Below, piece after piece: positions 18,404 through 27,487 of a stretch of 64,000 nt of DNA. The notes below the pieces were generated by a model that saw nothing but the letters and a program-made list of their open reading frames with translations, had not been told where the DNA came from and did not search any database. Position 1 is the first letter of the stretch, and each line of letters begins with the position of its first letter. Position numbers and translations under genes: made by a program. Source of the stretch: VXNE01 sp963668365 (GTDB taxonomy: Bacteria > Pseudomonadota > Gammaproteobacteria > Pseudomonadales > Azotimanducaceae); the NCBI GenBank assembly GCA_963668365.1, contig OY764266.1:372001-436000 (forward strand). The letters run 5' to 3'.

Positions 18404-19302
18404 CAGAAGTACCCCTCCTGTTTTTTCTGCTCCATGGACCCGACCTGGTCGTTGTCGATGGCCCGGCCTTGCCGCTCCGACCTGCGGGTTTGCATCAACT
18501 CCAGGATGATATCCGGGACGCTGGCCGCATCGGATTCGATCGCGCCGGTCAGCGGATAGCAGCCCAGGGTGCGGAAGCGAACCGACATCCCGACAGGCGT
18601 CTCGCCGGGTTCAAGTGGCAGCCGGTCGTCGTCGACCACGATCAGCAGTCCATCGCGTTTCACCACGGGACGCCTGGCAGAGAAGTAGAGCGGAACTACC
18701 GGAATGTTCTCCCGATAGATGTAGTGCCATACGTCGAGCTCGGTCCAGTTGGACAGCGGGAACACGCGGACGCTCTCCCCGGAGGCGAGCTGCGTGTTGT
18801 AGAGCCCCCACGGTTCCGGGCGCTGATTCTTGGGGTCCCAACGGTGCGCTGCGCTGCGCAACGAAAAGATCCGCTCCTTGGCGCGCGATTTCTCCTCGTC
18901 GCGTCGGGCGCCGCCGAAGGCCGCATCGAACCCGTGCCTGTCCAGCGCCTGTTTCAGCGCCTGTGTCTTCATTATGTCCGTGTGCATCCGGGAGCCGTGG
19001 CTGAACGGACCTATGCCCCGGGCCGCCCCCTCCTCGTTGACGTGGACGATGAGGTCAAGGCCCAGCCGCGCCGCGGTTTCGTCGCGAAACCGAATCATGT
19101 CCTTGAACTTCCAGGTCGTATCGACATGCAGCAGCGGGAATGGTGGCTTGCCCGGCGCAAAAGCCTTGCACGCCAGGTGAAGCATCGCCGTCGAATCCTT
19201 GCCGATGGAGTAGAGCATCACGGGATTGCGGAACTCCGCCGCCACTTCCCGAATGATGTGGATGCTCTCGGACTCCAGCCGGTCCAGGTGGCTCAGCGTC
19301 AT
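18403..19302 (-). CDS. cysD: Sulfate adenylyltransferase subunit 2
   Basis: The protein has 299 aa from ATG 19302; an in-frame TTG at 19320 is an alternative, but the ATG start matches the family's N-terminus (LSHLDRLESESIHIIREV). Further motifs are the PP-loop MLYSIGKDSTAMLHLA, FGGARRDEEKSRAKERIFS, SNWTELDVWHYI and the C-terminal GCYPLTGAIESDA plus ERQGRAIDNDQ. This is the catalytic ATP-sulfurylase subunit that forms adenylylsulfate, driven by the CysN GTPase. First gene of the cysD-cysNC pair. Confidence 0.96.
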   Translation of the reverse strand: MTLSHLDRLESESIHIIREVAAEFRNPVMLYSIGKDSTAMLHLACKAFAPGKPPFPLLHVDTTWKFKDMIRFRDETAARLGLDLIVHVNEEGAARGIGPFSHGSRMHTDIMKTQALKQALDRHGFDAAFGGARRDEEKSRAKERIFSLRSAAHRWDPKNQRPEPWGLYNTQLASGESVRVFPLSNWTELDVWHYIYRENIPVVPLYFSARRPVVKRDGLLIVVDDDRLPLEPGETPVGMSVRFRTLGCYPLTGAIESDAASVPDIILELMQTRRSERQGRAIDNDQVGSMEQKKQEGYF

Positions 19303-19461
19303 CTCACGTTCTTCCTCCAATCGGCCGCTGCGAAGCCATCCGCAAGACGTTTGAGATCGAGCTTGAACCCGCTCAACCGACCGGCTCCGGCAACTGGTCC
19401 GGTTCGGATGTTAGGTGATCGACGGTTTGACCGCCAAGCCGGGACCGAGCCGAGTCCGCGC

Positions 19462-20022
19462 TCAGGTGCGCCGCGATTCGAAAGGATCATCGGCAACGTA
19501 GTAGCGCAGTGGCGCTGTCATTGCGGCCCCCACACCGACACGGGGACCCGTGACTACATTCCGCGCATCGCATGCTCGACCCTCTTCCAGGCGTGGATCA
19601 ACGCCATCGCAGAGATCCACGCCGTAGTGCCTGATGTCGATGTCGAACGCCTGGCAGAGTTTGGCCGGCCCGTCGGTCAATCGCGAATCAGGCACGTCTC
19701 CCCTGCGTTCTCGCATGATGTCGACACCGGCGACGGGAGCGAGGGCCCGGATGAGCACGCATCCCGGCACGCCGGCCGGCTGTGCCACGACGTTCAGGCA
19801 GGCATGCTGGCGGGTTCGAAAAACGTATGCGTGTCCGGGCGGCCCAAACAGCACCTCGGTGCGTTTCGTCCGACCCCTGTAGGCGTGAGCGGCGGGGTCG
19901 CCCTGGGCGAGATAGGCTTCAGTCTCGACGATACGTCCCGCAACGGGTCCATTGACCAGGATTGTCCCAAGCAGGTCTCGGGCCACGTCTCTCGAGTCCC
20001 GACAGAAGAACGCGCGGTTCAA
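19462..20022 (-). CDS. mpg: DNA-3-methyladenine glycosylase (AAG/MPG family)
   Basis: The protein has 186 aa and excises alkylated bases from DNA. It shows the family opening FFCRDSRDVARDLLGTILV, the catalytic-Glu strand GRIVETEAYLAQGDPAAHAY, RTKRTEVLFGPPGHAYVF, CLNVVAQPAGVPGCVLIRAL and LTDGPAKLCQAFDID. The final GPRVGVGAA is also typical. A TTG start at 20022 is preceded by GGAGGCTCC; the frame is open a little further upstream. It is a single-gene repair enzyme between cysD and grxD, all on the minus strand but with normal gaps. Confidence 0.9.
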   Translation of the reverse strand: MNRAFFCRDSRDVARDLLGTILVNGPVAGRIVETEAYLAQGDPAAHAYRGRTKRTEVLFGPPGHAYVFRTRQHACLNVVAQPAGVPGCVLIRALAPVAGVDIMRERRGDVPDSRLTDGPAKLCQAFDIDIRHYGVDLCDGVDPRLEEGRACDARNVVTGPRVGVGAAMTAPLRYYVADDPFESRRT

Positions 20023-20097
20023 CCCAGGAGCCTCCGGACACCCGCCTGGCGGACCGGCCTCCGGTTCGCTTCCAGATGTCGCGTTCGGGATAGGCCC

Positions 20098-20442
20098 CTA
20101 CGCCGTATCCTCCGCATCCTCCCGCTCCGCAGCTTCCTGGATCAGGGGCTGCAGTTCGCCGGACTGGAACATCTCGGTCACGATGTCGCAACCGCCCACC
20201 AGTTCGCCGCTGACATAGAGTTGCGGGAAAGTCGGCCAGTTCGCGTATTCGGGGAGGGTGGCGCGGATATCGGGGTTGCCCAGGACGTCGACATAGGCGA
20301 AACGTTCACCGCAGGCGATGAGACACTGGACGGTCTGCGCCGAGAACCCGCACTGCGGCGCTTGCGGCGAGCCTTTCATATAGAGCAAGATCGGGTTCCC
20401 CTCGATCTGCGACTTGATCGTGTCGACGGTTTCCTGGCGCAT
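20098..20442 (-). CDS. grxD: Monothiol glutaredoxin
   Basis: The protein has 114 aa from ATG 20442, with GAGG a few bases upstream. It contains the monothiol active site CGFS within GSPQAPQCGFSAQTVQ, the glutathione-binding WPTFPQLYVSGELVGGCDIV and the family's VDTIKSQIEGNPILLYMKG opening. Grx4-type proteins bind a [2Fe-2S] cluster as a homodimer and pass it to targets. The longer frame upstream of 20442 lies opposite the ABC-F gene and is not real. The start codons of grxD and the ABC-F gene are only 39 bases apart on opposite strands. Confidence 0.94.
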   Translation of the reverse strand: MRQETVDTIKSQIEGNPILLYMKGSPQAPQCGFSAQTVQCLIACGERFAYVDVLGNPDIRATLPEYANWPTFPQLYVSGELVGGCDIVTEMFQSGELQPLIQEAAEREDAEDTA

Positions 20443-20481
20443 CCCTGCCTCGAATACGTTGATTGCGTTCGCGCATTGTAC

Positions 20482-22344
20482 ATGCTGCAAGTTCTGAATA
20501 TCGTCCTCAAGCGGGGAGAGAATCGCGTCTTCGACGACGCGAGCATGACCGTGCACGCGGGGCATTCGGTGGGCGTCGTCGGACGCAACGGCGCGGGGAA
20601 AACCACCCTCTTCGATCTCATTCTGCGGCGCCTGACGCCGGAGGAAGGCGACATCGCCTATCCGCGAAGCTGGCGCGTGGCTACGCTCGACCAGCAGATC
20701 GCGCCGAGCTCCCGAAGCGCGATGGATTTCGTCATCGACGGGGACCGCGCTCTGCGCCGGGTCGAGGCCGGGATCGAGAGGGCGGAGCACCAACGCGATC
20801 ACGAGGCGCTGGCGAATCTCCACGCCAGCTTCGAAGATCTCGGAGGGTATGAAGCTCCCTCCCGCGCCGGAGCGATCCTCCACGGACTCGGCTTTCGCGG
20901 CGACGACGTGCGCAAGACCCACCGCGAATTCTCCGGCGGATGGCGCATTCGGCTGAACCTTGCGCGCACGCTGATGGCGCCTTCCGACCTGTTGCTGCTG
21001 GATGAGCCGACGAACCACCTCGACCTCGATGCGTCGCTTTGGCTGGAAACGTGGCTCGGTCGATATCCGGGCACGTCGCTCACGATCTCCCACGACCGGG
21101 ACTTCCTCGACGCAGTCTGCGAGGAGATCGTGCACGTGGCGGACAGCCAGACCACGCTCTACTCGGGCAACTACTCCACCTATGAACGTCGGCGGGCGGA
21201 AGACCTGACCCGCCAGGCCGCGCTGTACGAAAGGCAGCAGCGAGAGATCTCGCGCATCCACCAGTTCGCGAACCGGTTTCGCGCCAAGGCGACCAAGGCG
21301 AGACAGGTGCAGAGCCGACTGAAAGCCCTCGACCGCATGGCGCTGGTCGCGCCCGTGCTCGCCGAGTCACCGTATCGGTTCGCTTTCCCGAACCCGGACA
21401 AGGTGCCCAACCCGATCATTTCCGTCGATGGCGCCTCGATCGGCTACGACGACGCGCCGATCCTCGAAGACATGACGCTGCGGGTCTATTCCCGCGACCG
21501 AATCGGGATCCTCGGCGTCAACGGCGCCGGCAAGACGACGCTGCTCAAGGTCCTCTCCGGCCAAATGGGCTTGCTTGACGGGGAGTTGGAGCGCGCCGGA
21601 AGCGTCGGCTATTTCGCGCAACACCAGATGGAGACGCTGGACGCGCGGAAGTCCGCCCTGGCCAACCTGTTGGACTCCCCCGGCGGCGCGGTCAGCGAAC
21701 AGGCAGCCCGCGACTACCTCGGTGGCTGGGGCTTTTCCGGAGACATGGCTACGCGCGCGGCGGCGACGCTTTCGGGCGGCGAGAGGGCGCGCCTCGTGCT
21801 CGCCCTGATAGCGCGTTCGAGACCTTCGCTGCTGCTGTTGGACGAACCGACCAACCACCTCGATCTCGACATGCGCGAAGCCCTCGCCGTCGCCCTGCAG
21901 GAATACGACGGCGCGCTTCTATTGGTGTCCCATGACCGCCACCTGCTGCGGGAGTGCGTGGACGACCTGTGGCTCGTGGGCAACGGCACGGTGACGCGAT
22001 TCGAAGACGACATCGACGCCTACGCCGAGATGCGCAAGCGCCCCGAAGCCAAACGGCAACAGGGGCAGAGAAGGGCGCTTCGACGCAAGAGAGCCGAAAG
22101 GCGCGATGCGTTGAGACCCCTGCGCGAGCGCCGGGCCGCAGTCGAGCGCGACATGGAGCGGTGCGGCGAGGAACTCGACGAACTCACCACGGTGCTGGGC
22201 AATGGCGCCACCTACGAACTCGCGACGCCCGAGCGCATCAACGAAATGCTGGCCAGGCGCGGCAGGCTGAGGAAGGAACTGGCCAGGGCCGAGGCCGCTT
22301 GGCTGGAAGTCCAGGAGCGCATCGAGGAGGCGGAAGCGGAGTAG
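20482..22344 (+). CDS. yheS: ABC-F family ATPase, YheS-like
   Basis: The protein has 620 aa from ATG 20482 (LQVLNIVLKRGENRVFDDAS). It has two ABC domains without membrane segments: first P-loop VGRNGAGKTTLFD, signature FSGGWRIRLNLARTL, Walker B LLLLDEPTNHLDL; second P-loop LGVNGAGKTTLLK, signature LSGGERARLVLAL and again LLLLDEPTNHLDLD. The ABC-F linker lies between them, and a charged coiled-coil tail ends the protein. ABC-F proteins act on the ribosome and relieve or modulate translational arrest. The sequence around the first domain (YPRSWRVATLDQQIAPSSRSAMDFVIDGD) is YheS-like rather than EttA- or Uup-like. The same frame is open far upstream (to ~18373), but that part is antisense to cysD and neighbours. 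Confidence 0.92.
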   Translation: MLQVLNIVLKRGENRVFDDASMTVHAGHSVGVVGRNGAGKTTLFDLILRRLTPEEGDIAYPRSWRVATLDQQIAPSSRSAMDFVIDGDRALRRVEAGIERAEHQRDHEALANLHASFEDLGGYEAPSRAGAILHGLGFRGDDVRKTHREFSGGWRIRLNLARTLMAPSDLLLLDEPTNHLDLDASLWLETWLGRYPGTSLTISHDRDFLDAVCEEIVHVADSQTTLYSGNYSTYERRRAEDLTRQAALYERQQREISRIHQFANRFRAKATKARQVQSRLKALDRMALVAPVLAESPYRFAFPNPDKVPNPIISVDGASIGYDDAPILEDMTLRVYSRDRIGILGVNGAGKTTLLKVLSGQMGLLDGELERAGSVGYFAQHQMETLDARKSALANLLDSPGGAVSEQAARDYLGGWGFSGDMATRAAATLSGGERARLVLALIARSRPSLLLLDEPTNHLDLDMREALAVALQEYDGALLLVSHDRHLLRECVDDLWLVGNGTVTRFEDDIDAYAEMRKRPEAKRQQGQRRALRRKRAERRDALRPLRERRAAVERDMERCGEELDELTTVLGNGATYELATPERINEMLARRGRLRKELARAEAAWLEVQERIEEAEAE

Positions 22345-22420
22345 GCCTGCGCCCGCGCGGACTATCTCGACTGCGTTCGATACAGCCTCATTGGGGCAGT
22401 TGGTCGGCTTCAGCTCGAAA

Positions 22421-22638
22421 TCAGTCCAAAGAGCCTTTTTGCAAACCGAATCGACGCTCTATGTCCGAAGAACGCCGTTCGGATACTCGGTCTTGTCGCC
22501 GTGGTACTTGATCGGATAATGAGCTCTTGAATCAGAATCAGACAGCATGCGATGGCTACCTTTCCCGCGCTGAGTGAAAACCGTTACGCTCGGGGCAGCT
22601 TTGCGTAGCGCCCGCATTAGCTGACGATAGTTCTTCAC
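22421..22638 (-). pseudogene. HicA-like toxin gene with probable 3' frameshift
   Basis: Minus-strand GTG 22638 opens a frame KNYRQLMRALRKAAPSVTVF, TQRGKGSHRMLSDSDSRAHY, PIKYHGDKTEYPNGVLRT that stops at 22459. The GKGSH motif (catalytic His), the following beta strands and YPNGVLR fit HicA mRNA interferases. Directly after the stop a different frame gives DIERRFGLQKGSLD and a stop at 22421, which is what a HicA C-terminus should look like after GVLR. A single lost G in the CGG/GAC region near 22468 would explain this. The gene starts three bases after the stop of the HicB-like gene. Either the toxin ends early (59 aa) or it is frameshifted and dead. Confidence 0.66.
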
Positions 22639-22928
22639 ACATTATCTCGCCAAAGCGAACGCCGCCTTCGATCTCCGAGGACGAGGCATCAACACGGTGA
22701 TGGCCCGAGGCATGTCGGACGGATACCAAGGGTTTTGGTCATCCGTTTCGGCAAAAGAAGTGCCATAGTTCTTGACGCCGAGTCCCTTCTTGGCCAGTTG
22801 CTTCAAGCCCTCGGCATAAAGATCGAAGTACCGCTGTTCGGCGCGACAGAATATTCCGTCTATGTTTCCGTGCTGCTCCATGGCAAAGGTGACTTGAGCG
22901 CGGATTGCGGCCTTCAGGTCGTCCTTAG

Positions 22929-24234
22929 GAAGCTCGCCAAATTAATCTATCCGTTCATGGTGTTTGGCAAGAGGCTGTAGTTCCACTCGCCATGGAAGGG
23001 GTCGCGCTTGATGGCGAGGTTGTTCATCTGCGCGTCGGTGATCTGGCGGCCGGTCGGGTATTGGCCTTCGTCGAGTTCGGAGCGGATCGCCAGGCCCTCC
23101 CTGGTGGTCGTTGCGCCGATCAGGTTGACCACGACCTCGTGGCTCACCAGCGGCCGGCCGCGCCAGTTCTGGGTGATGTGGCAGAACATGCGATGCTCGA
23201 TCTTGTTCCACTTGCTGGTGCCCGGCGGGAAGTGACACACCGAGATGCGCAGCCCGAGGGTGTCGGCCAGCTGCTGCAGCTCGTACTTCCACAGGCGCGA
23301 ACGGCTGCCGTTGGAACCGCCGCCGTCCGCCGTGACCAGCAGGCGGCGGGCCTCCGGGTAGGCGTGGCGACCCATCTGCCGCCACCAGCGCCGCAGCGTC
23401 GCCACCGCGAACTCCGAGGTGTCGTGGTCCACGCCGACGCCCACCCAGCCGGCGTTGGCCGTCAGGTCGTACACCCCGTACGGAATCGCCTTGCCGAGGT
23501 CCCGGTCGATGAAGTCATGCACCTTCACCTCCTCGGGGCGTCCCTTCGGACGCCATTCCCTGCCGCCGTTGCGGTACGGGCCGACCAGCTCCTTCTTCTT
23601 CGTGTCCACCGACACCACCGGCTGCCCCAGGCGCTGGAACGCCCGCACGCGTCGGTCGATGCGCCGGAACTGCGCGTCGCGGTCCGGATGCTGGCGTCCT
23701 TCGAGCGTCTTGCGGTTGGCCTGCAGGCTGTAGCCCAGTTCGTGCAGCAGGCGATTCACCGTGCGCTCGCTGACCGGATGCCCCGCGTCCCGCAACCGTC
23801 GCGCCAACCGCGCCGCGCTGCTGCAGGTCCAGCGCAACGGGCCGGTCGGGTCGCCCCGCGTCACCGGCTCGAGTTCCCGCTCCAGCGCGTCCACCAGGCC
23901 CGCGTCCCGCGCCGTCAGCGTCTTGCGGCCGCCGCCCGGACGGCGCTGCCGCGCGGCCCCCACCGGCGCCGCCCCCGCGTCCAGCTCCCGCAACCCCGCG
24001 CGCACCGTGACCCGCGACATCCCCGTCGCCTCGGCGACGCGCGTCACGCCGCCACGCCCGATGGCCCGCGCCTCCGCCGCCGCCCACAGCCGACGCGTGC
24101 GCTCATCCAGCAGCGGCCCCAACACCGCGTACTTCCCCCGCAACGCCTCCGTCACCGCCGCTTGCGTCAAACCAGCCATCGCCGACAGCATAACAAACGC
24201 CGATCATATCGGACATTCTATTTTGGCGAGAGCC
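22929..24234 (-). mobile_element. Insertion sequence, ISAzo13 family, copy 1
   Basis: The element is 1,306 bp with one transposase gene. Its ends are imperfect inverted repeats: left end GAAGCTCGCCAAATTAATC and right end (reverse complement) GGCTCTCGCCAAAATAGAA agree at 17 of the first 25 positions by hand count. CTTAG stands on both sides (22924-22928 and 24235-24239) as a 5-base target duplication, and excision with one CTTAG restores the hicB frame. An apparently identical copy lies at 59221-60526. Confidence 0.9.
22947..24191 (-). CDS. ISAzo13-family transposase, copy 1
   Basis: The protein has 414 aa. N-terminal HTH-like region: GGVTRVAEATGMSRVTVRAG. A linker RRPGGGRKTLTARD follows, then WTCSSAARLARRLRDAG and SERTVNRLLHELGYSLQANR. 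The DDE core has the first Asp in PVVSVDTKKKELVGPYRNGG, the second in RRLLVTADGGGSNGSRSR, and HFPPGTSKWNKIEHRMFC with the catalytic Glu. These motifs are those of the ISAzo13 (DDE_Tnp_ISAZ013) family. The frame is intact with no internal stop, so the element may be active. A 415-aa antisense frame covers the same bases and is an artefact of high GC. Confidence 0.92.
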   Translation of the reverse strand: MLSAMAGLTQAAVTEALRGKYAVLGPLLDERTRRLWAAAEARAIGRGGVTRVAEATGMSRVTVRAGLRELDAGAAPVGAARQRRPGGGRKTLTARDAGLVDALERELEPVTRGDPTGPLRWTCSSAARLARRLRDAGHPVSERTVNRLLHELGYSLQANRKTLEGRQHPDRDAQFRRIDRRVRAFQRLGQPVVSVDTKKKELVGPYRNGGREWRPKGRPEEVKVHDFIDRDLGKAIPYGVYDLTANAGWVGVGVDHDTSEFAVATLRRWWRQMGRHAYPEARRLLVTADGGGSNGSRSRLWKYELQQLADTLGLRISVCHFPPGTSKWNKIEHRMFCHITQNWRGRPLVSHEVVVNLIGATTTREGLAIRSELDEGQYPTGRQITDAQMNNLAIKRDPFHGEWNYSLLPNTMNG

Positions 24235-24510
24235 CTTAGCTTCGTCAAAAGTGGACCCGTATCCCCGAACGCTCAACTCCAATGCGATGGCGCACCACTG
24301 ACCTTCTTCCTTTAGGCCGATAACGCTGAGGCGAGGCATCTTCACCGTTGGCATAAGTGATTGTCTCTTGTCAAGTTCAGTATCGTAGCTGAGATGATAA
24401 TCAGATACGGGCTGTGGCGGATACGAAAATGATGCTAGTAGCATCGACAAACACGCATATTTTTACTATTAATGCGGCCTTCTGCAGATGCATCGACCTA
24501 TTTAGGCTTG

Positions 24511-24957
24511 TCATGTGCTTGCGATGGCGTGTGATTCGTGGCGGTCACACCAATCGTCGGCGGCGCGCCTTTGGTGCATATCGGCGGCGACTTCAAGCCG
24601 TCCTTCGTCCGCCCGCGCCGACTCGACATCGGGGCGCGCCGTTTCCCGCCGCTTGAACCAGGGGGACCGCAGCCGCATCAGGCATTGATTGACGGCAATC
24701 CTGCGCACCCATGCGCCAAGCGCCGCTTCGTAATCGAGCCTGTCCGCCTTGCACAGCACGTCAACGAAAGTGTCCTGCGTCGCATCCTCCGCCAGCCCCG
24801 CATCGCCCAGCATCCGACGCGCGATCGTATAGACCATCCGTGCGTACGACCGGTAGACCCACTCCTGGGCATCGCGGTCGCCGCGTTTCAGGCGCCCGAC
24901 GATATCGACGGAGTCGCCGCCGTTGGCGTGTTGCGGGAATCCATGCATTACGCGCAT
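24511..24957 (-). pseudogene. ECF-type sigma factor fragment lacking region 4
   Basis: A 148-aa frame with sigma region 2 of an ECF factor: IVGRLKRGDRDAQEWVYRSY, ARMVYTIARRMLGDAGLAED, ATQDTFVDVL and LGAWVRRIAVNQCLMRLRS. After ~residue 105 the sequence becomes ordinary low-information text (ADMHQRRAADDWCDRHESHA), and I find no region 4 HTH in any frame downstream. ECF factors need region 4 to bind the -35 element, so this looks like a truncated, non-functional copy. It sits between the IS-split HicAB module and another dead gene. It could still be expressed as a short protein. Confidence 0.62.
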
Positions 24958-24994
24958 TAGATGCGCGAGATCGGGAAAAGGTCGCAGGCGACCG

Positions 24995-25874
24995 TCAAGC
25001 GCTGGCAGCGGGATCCTCGTAAATGGACGCCTCGGACTTGGACTCTTCGCTTATCTTGCGACCGAGCGACGGATAGACCGGGATGTCCTCGTCCGGGAGC
25101 TCCGCCATCACCTGCTTTCGCGCCATCGCCGCTTCGATGCAGGGAGCGAGCTCCTCCGCCTTCCGGCGCTCCCGTTCCGCCTCGCGCTGCTTGAACTCCG
25201 GCATGACTTCCATGCCGAAGATCTCGAGCGCCTCGCAGATATGGTCATGCCGGTTCCTTCCCGCCTGCTGGATGAAGGTGACCTGGTCCACGCCGCAGGC
25301 CTCGAACTTGCGCAGGTGCGCGCGCAGATCGTCGGGCGTCCCGATGCCGCCCTGGCTGCCCGACAGGGCCCTCGTGATGTCGATCTGCCGGGGGTCGGTG
25401 TCCTGCAGCGCCTCGAACTGCTCCCACAGATTGGTGCGGCCGGGCTGATGCTCGCCGAAAGCGTAGAGGCTGCCCAGCGCGAAGCCGAAGAACTTGAACC
25501 CGTCGAGGCCGCGGCTGATGGCGATTTCACGGTCGTGGTGGCACGAAAAGCTCGACACCATGCAGATGTTGGCGTTTACCGCATGGCCGATCGGCACGCA
25601 CTCCTCGCTCTTGATGATCCTGCGGGATGACCTGGCGGATTCCCTGGCCCAGCCTGATGTTCCTGGTGCGCTGCGAACAGGCGGCGAGAAATACCTCGGG
25701 CGCCGACGAGTGGGAGTATTCCTCCAGGAAGTGATGTTCCACCTCCCAGGCGAAGTCGATGCCGATCCGACCCGCGAGTTCGACCTGATCCAACGCTTCG
25801 TCGAAAAGCCGCTGTTCGGCCCCGTCGCTCCAGGGTCGCGGCAATTGATGTTCGTAGAAGATCCCGAATTTCAT
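24995..25874 (-). pseudogene. Luciferase-like (LLM class) flavin monooxygenase, collapsed gene
   Basis: The N-terminal part (ATG 25874) reads KFGIFYEHQLPRPWSDGAEQ through GIDFAWEVEHHFLEEYSHSS and ACSQRTRNIRLGQGIRQVIP, the standard start of an LLM oxidoreductase, and then loses frame near 25620. A second frame (25597-24995) resumes with NANICMVSSFSCHHDREIAI, GLDGFKFFGFALGSLYAFGE and ends with FGMEVMPEFKQREAERERRK, the family's C-terminal part. About 100 central residues that should lie between these blocks, including much of the barrel and substrate pocket, are missing. Deletion plus frameshift makes this a pseudogene. Its substrate is unknown. Confidence 0.72.
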
Positions 25875-25878
25875 CTCG

Positions 25879-27276
25879 CTATCGTAGCGCGCCGAACGCT
25901 TTTTCCGCGATCTTCAGCAGACCCCGGGGCGCATTTTCGCGTCGCCACGCGCCGGCGGCGAGCTTGTTGGCCTCCATCATGGTCGGGTAGACGTGGATCG
26001 TGCCAAGGATGCGGTTGAGGGGAATCCCGTGCGTCATGGCGGTGACGAACTCGCTGATCAGTTCCCCGGCATGGGCGGCGACGATGGTGGCGCCGAGCAC
26101 CCGGCCCTTGTTCGAGACGATCTTGACGAAACCTTCCGTGCATCCGTCGGCCACGGCGCGATCGACGTCGTCCAGCGGATGCACCGTCACCTCCGCTTCC
26201 GGGGGCGCTTCGGCCTCGGTGATACCCACGCGGGCCACCTCCGGGTCGGTAAACGTCGACCAGGGTACGACACGGTTGTTCACCCTGAAGCGCCAGAAGG
26301 GCGCCGCCAGGGCGTTGACCGCCGCATACCAGGCCTGGTGGGACGCCATGTGGGTGAACTGGTAGGGGCCGACCGCGTCGCCGCACGCATAGATCGTCGG
26401 AACGCTCGTGCGCAGGCAAGCATCCACCGCGATGGTGCCGTCGGGACTCAGTTCCACCAGCGGAACCGGGCGCGCGCGGCGGCCGACCGCGACCAGCAAC
26501 CGGTCGAACGGAATCTCCTCGGTGACACCCGAGTCCAGGCGTTCGGCGGTCAGCGTGCCCGGCGCGACACTGGCCGCGCGACGCTGCGTCCTGATGTCTA
26601 TTCCTTCCGCGGCGAACACCCGCTCCATGGCCTCGGATGCTGCCGGGTCTTCCCTCGGCAGCAACCTGTCTTCCATGTCGACGATGGTGACGCGACTGCC
26701 GAGGCGGGCGAACGCCTGCGCCAGTTCGCAACCGATGGGACCGCCGCCCAGCACGAGGAACCGGGGCGGAAGCGCATCCAGCGACCACAGGTTCTCGGAC
26801 GTCAATACGTCGACCGCATCCAGTCCCGGAATCGGCGGCACGAAGGGCGCCGCGCCGGTCGCGAGGACGATTCTCCGCCCCGTCACGCGCTCGCCATCCA
26901 CCGACACGGTGTGGCCGTCAAGGAGTTCGGCGTCCCCGGACAGGCATCGAACACCCAGGGACCTATAGCGCTCCATCGAGTCTTTCGGCTCGATCGTCTC
27001 GATGGCCCGCCTGACACGGCCCATGACCGCCTGGAAGTCGACGCGTCCCGTCACATCGGTCAGTCCGTAACCTCCGGCCACTTTCAACGCATGGGCGGAT
27101 TTCGCCGATGCGATCAGCGCCTTGGAGGGGACGCACCCGGTATTCAGGCAATCGCCACCCATGGCGCCGCGCTCGATCAGCGTGACGCGGGCGCGCACCG
27201 TTGCCGCAATCAACGCAGAGACCAGGCCCGCGGATCCTGCGCCGACTACGACGAGGTTGTTGTCATATCCTGGCAT
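25879..27276 (-). CDS. FAD-dependent pyridine-nucleotide disulfide oxidoreductase (mercuric reductase-like)
   Basis: The protein has 465 aa from ATG 27276, with GGAG seven bases upstream. FAD-binding NLVVVGAGSAGLVSALIAA opens the protein, followed by the redox disulfide GGDCLNTGCVPSKALI, an NAD-binding FLVLGGGPIGCELAQAFARL and TIYACGDAVGPYQFTHMA. The C-terminal interface has ISEFVTAMTHGIPLNRILGT followed by IHVYPTMMEANK. It belongs to the group usually annotated as mercuric reductase-like or dihydrolipoamide dehydrogenase-like. It lacks the N-terminal metal-binding domain and the C-terminal Cys pair of true MerA, so mercury reduction is unlikely. The physiological substrate is unknown. No partner gene is adjacent. 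Confidence 0.87.
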   Translation of the reverse strand: MPGYDNNLVVVGAGSAGLVSALIAATVRARVTLIERGAMGGDCLNTGCVPSKALIASAKSAHALKVAGGYGLTDVTGRVDFQAVMGRVRRAIETIEPKDSMERYRSLGVRCLSGDAELLDGHTVSVDGERVTGRRIVLATGAAPFVPPIPGLDAVDVLTSENLWSLDALPPRFLVLGGGPIGCELAQAFARLGSRVTIVDMEDRLLPREDPAASEAMERVFAAEGIDIRTQRRAASVAPGTLTAERLDSGVTEEIPFDRLLVAVGRRARPVPLVELSPDGTIAVDACLRTSVPTIYACGDAVGPYQFTHMASHQAWYAAVNALAAPFWRFRVNNRVVPWSTFTDPEVARVGITEAEAPPEAEVTVHPLDDVDRAVADGCTEGFVKIVSNKGRVLGATIVAAHAGELISEFVTAMTHGIPLNRILGTIHVYPTMMEANKLAAGAWRRENAPRGLLKIAEKAFGALR

Positions 27277-27487
27277 TGATCCGCTCCATTGAAGAGGGAG
27301 GGAAGGACGCCGAGCCGCTTGGGGGGAGGCGACCATCCTTCGGGGCGTTGCCCACCCGGCTGATCAATCGCGAACACCCGCGTCCGTCCCTGCAGGTATA
27401 GACCAACAAATGGCCGCATGGTGCGGGATCAGAACGTCACCCACTTCGGTAAACTCATGAACGGATTGAACAGCCCGGGAGAAACGA

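Larger units (their letters stand above)
22642..24354 (-). pseudogene. HicB-like antitoxin gene split by an insertion sequence
   Basis: The 5' part runs from ATG 24354 (PTVKMPRLSVIGLKEEGQWC, AIALELSVRGYGSTFDEAK) to 24235. The 3' part runs from 22928 to the stop at 22642 (KDDLKAAIRAQVTFAMEQHG through RPRRSKAAFALAR). Removing the IS together with one copy of the 5-base duplication joins them exactly in frame as STFDEAKDDLKAAIRAQ, giving a ~133-aa protein. The N-terminal half resembles the HicB partial-RNase-H fold (a W-AIALEL strand, then a G-S-T-FDEA helix). It lies directly upstream of the HicA-like gene; hicB-before-hicA order is known but less common. The antitoxin is inactivated. Confidence 0.72.

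Noticed and set aside
18373..22344. A 1,323-codon plus-strand frame
   Set aside because: Only the last 620 codons (from 20482) are the ABC-F gene. The part before lies antisense to cysD, mpg and grxD, which are all convincing genes on the other strand.
22992..24239. A 415-codon plus-strand frame inside each IS copy (also 59284-60531)
   Set aside because: It is antisense to the transposase, rich in Arg/His/Pro as GC-driven shadow frames are, and has no recognisable motif.
25879..27276. True mercuric reductase (merA)
   Set aside because: The N-terminal heavy-metal domain and the C-terminal Cys pair are absent, and no mer genes lie nearby.
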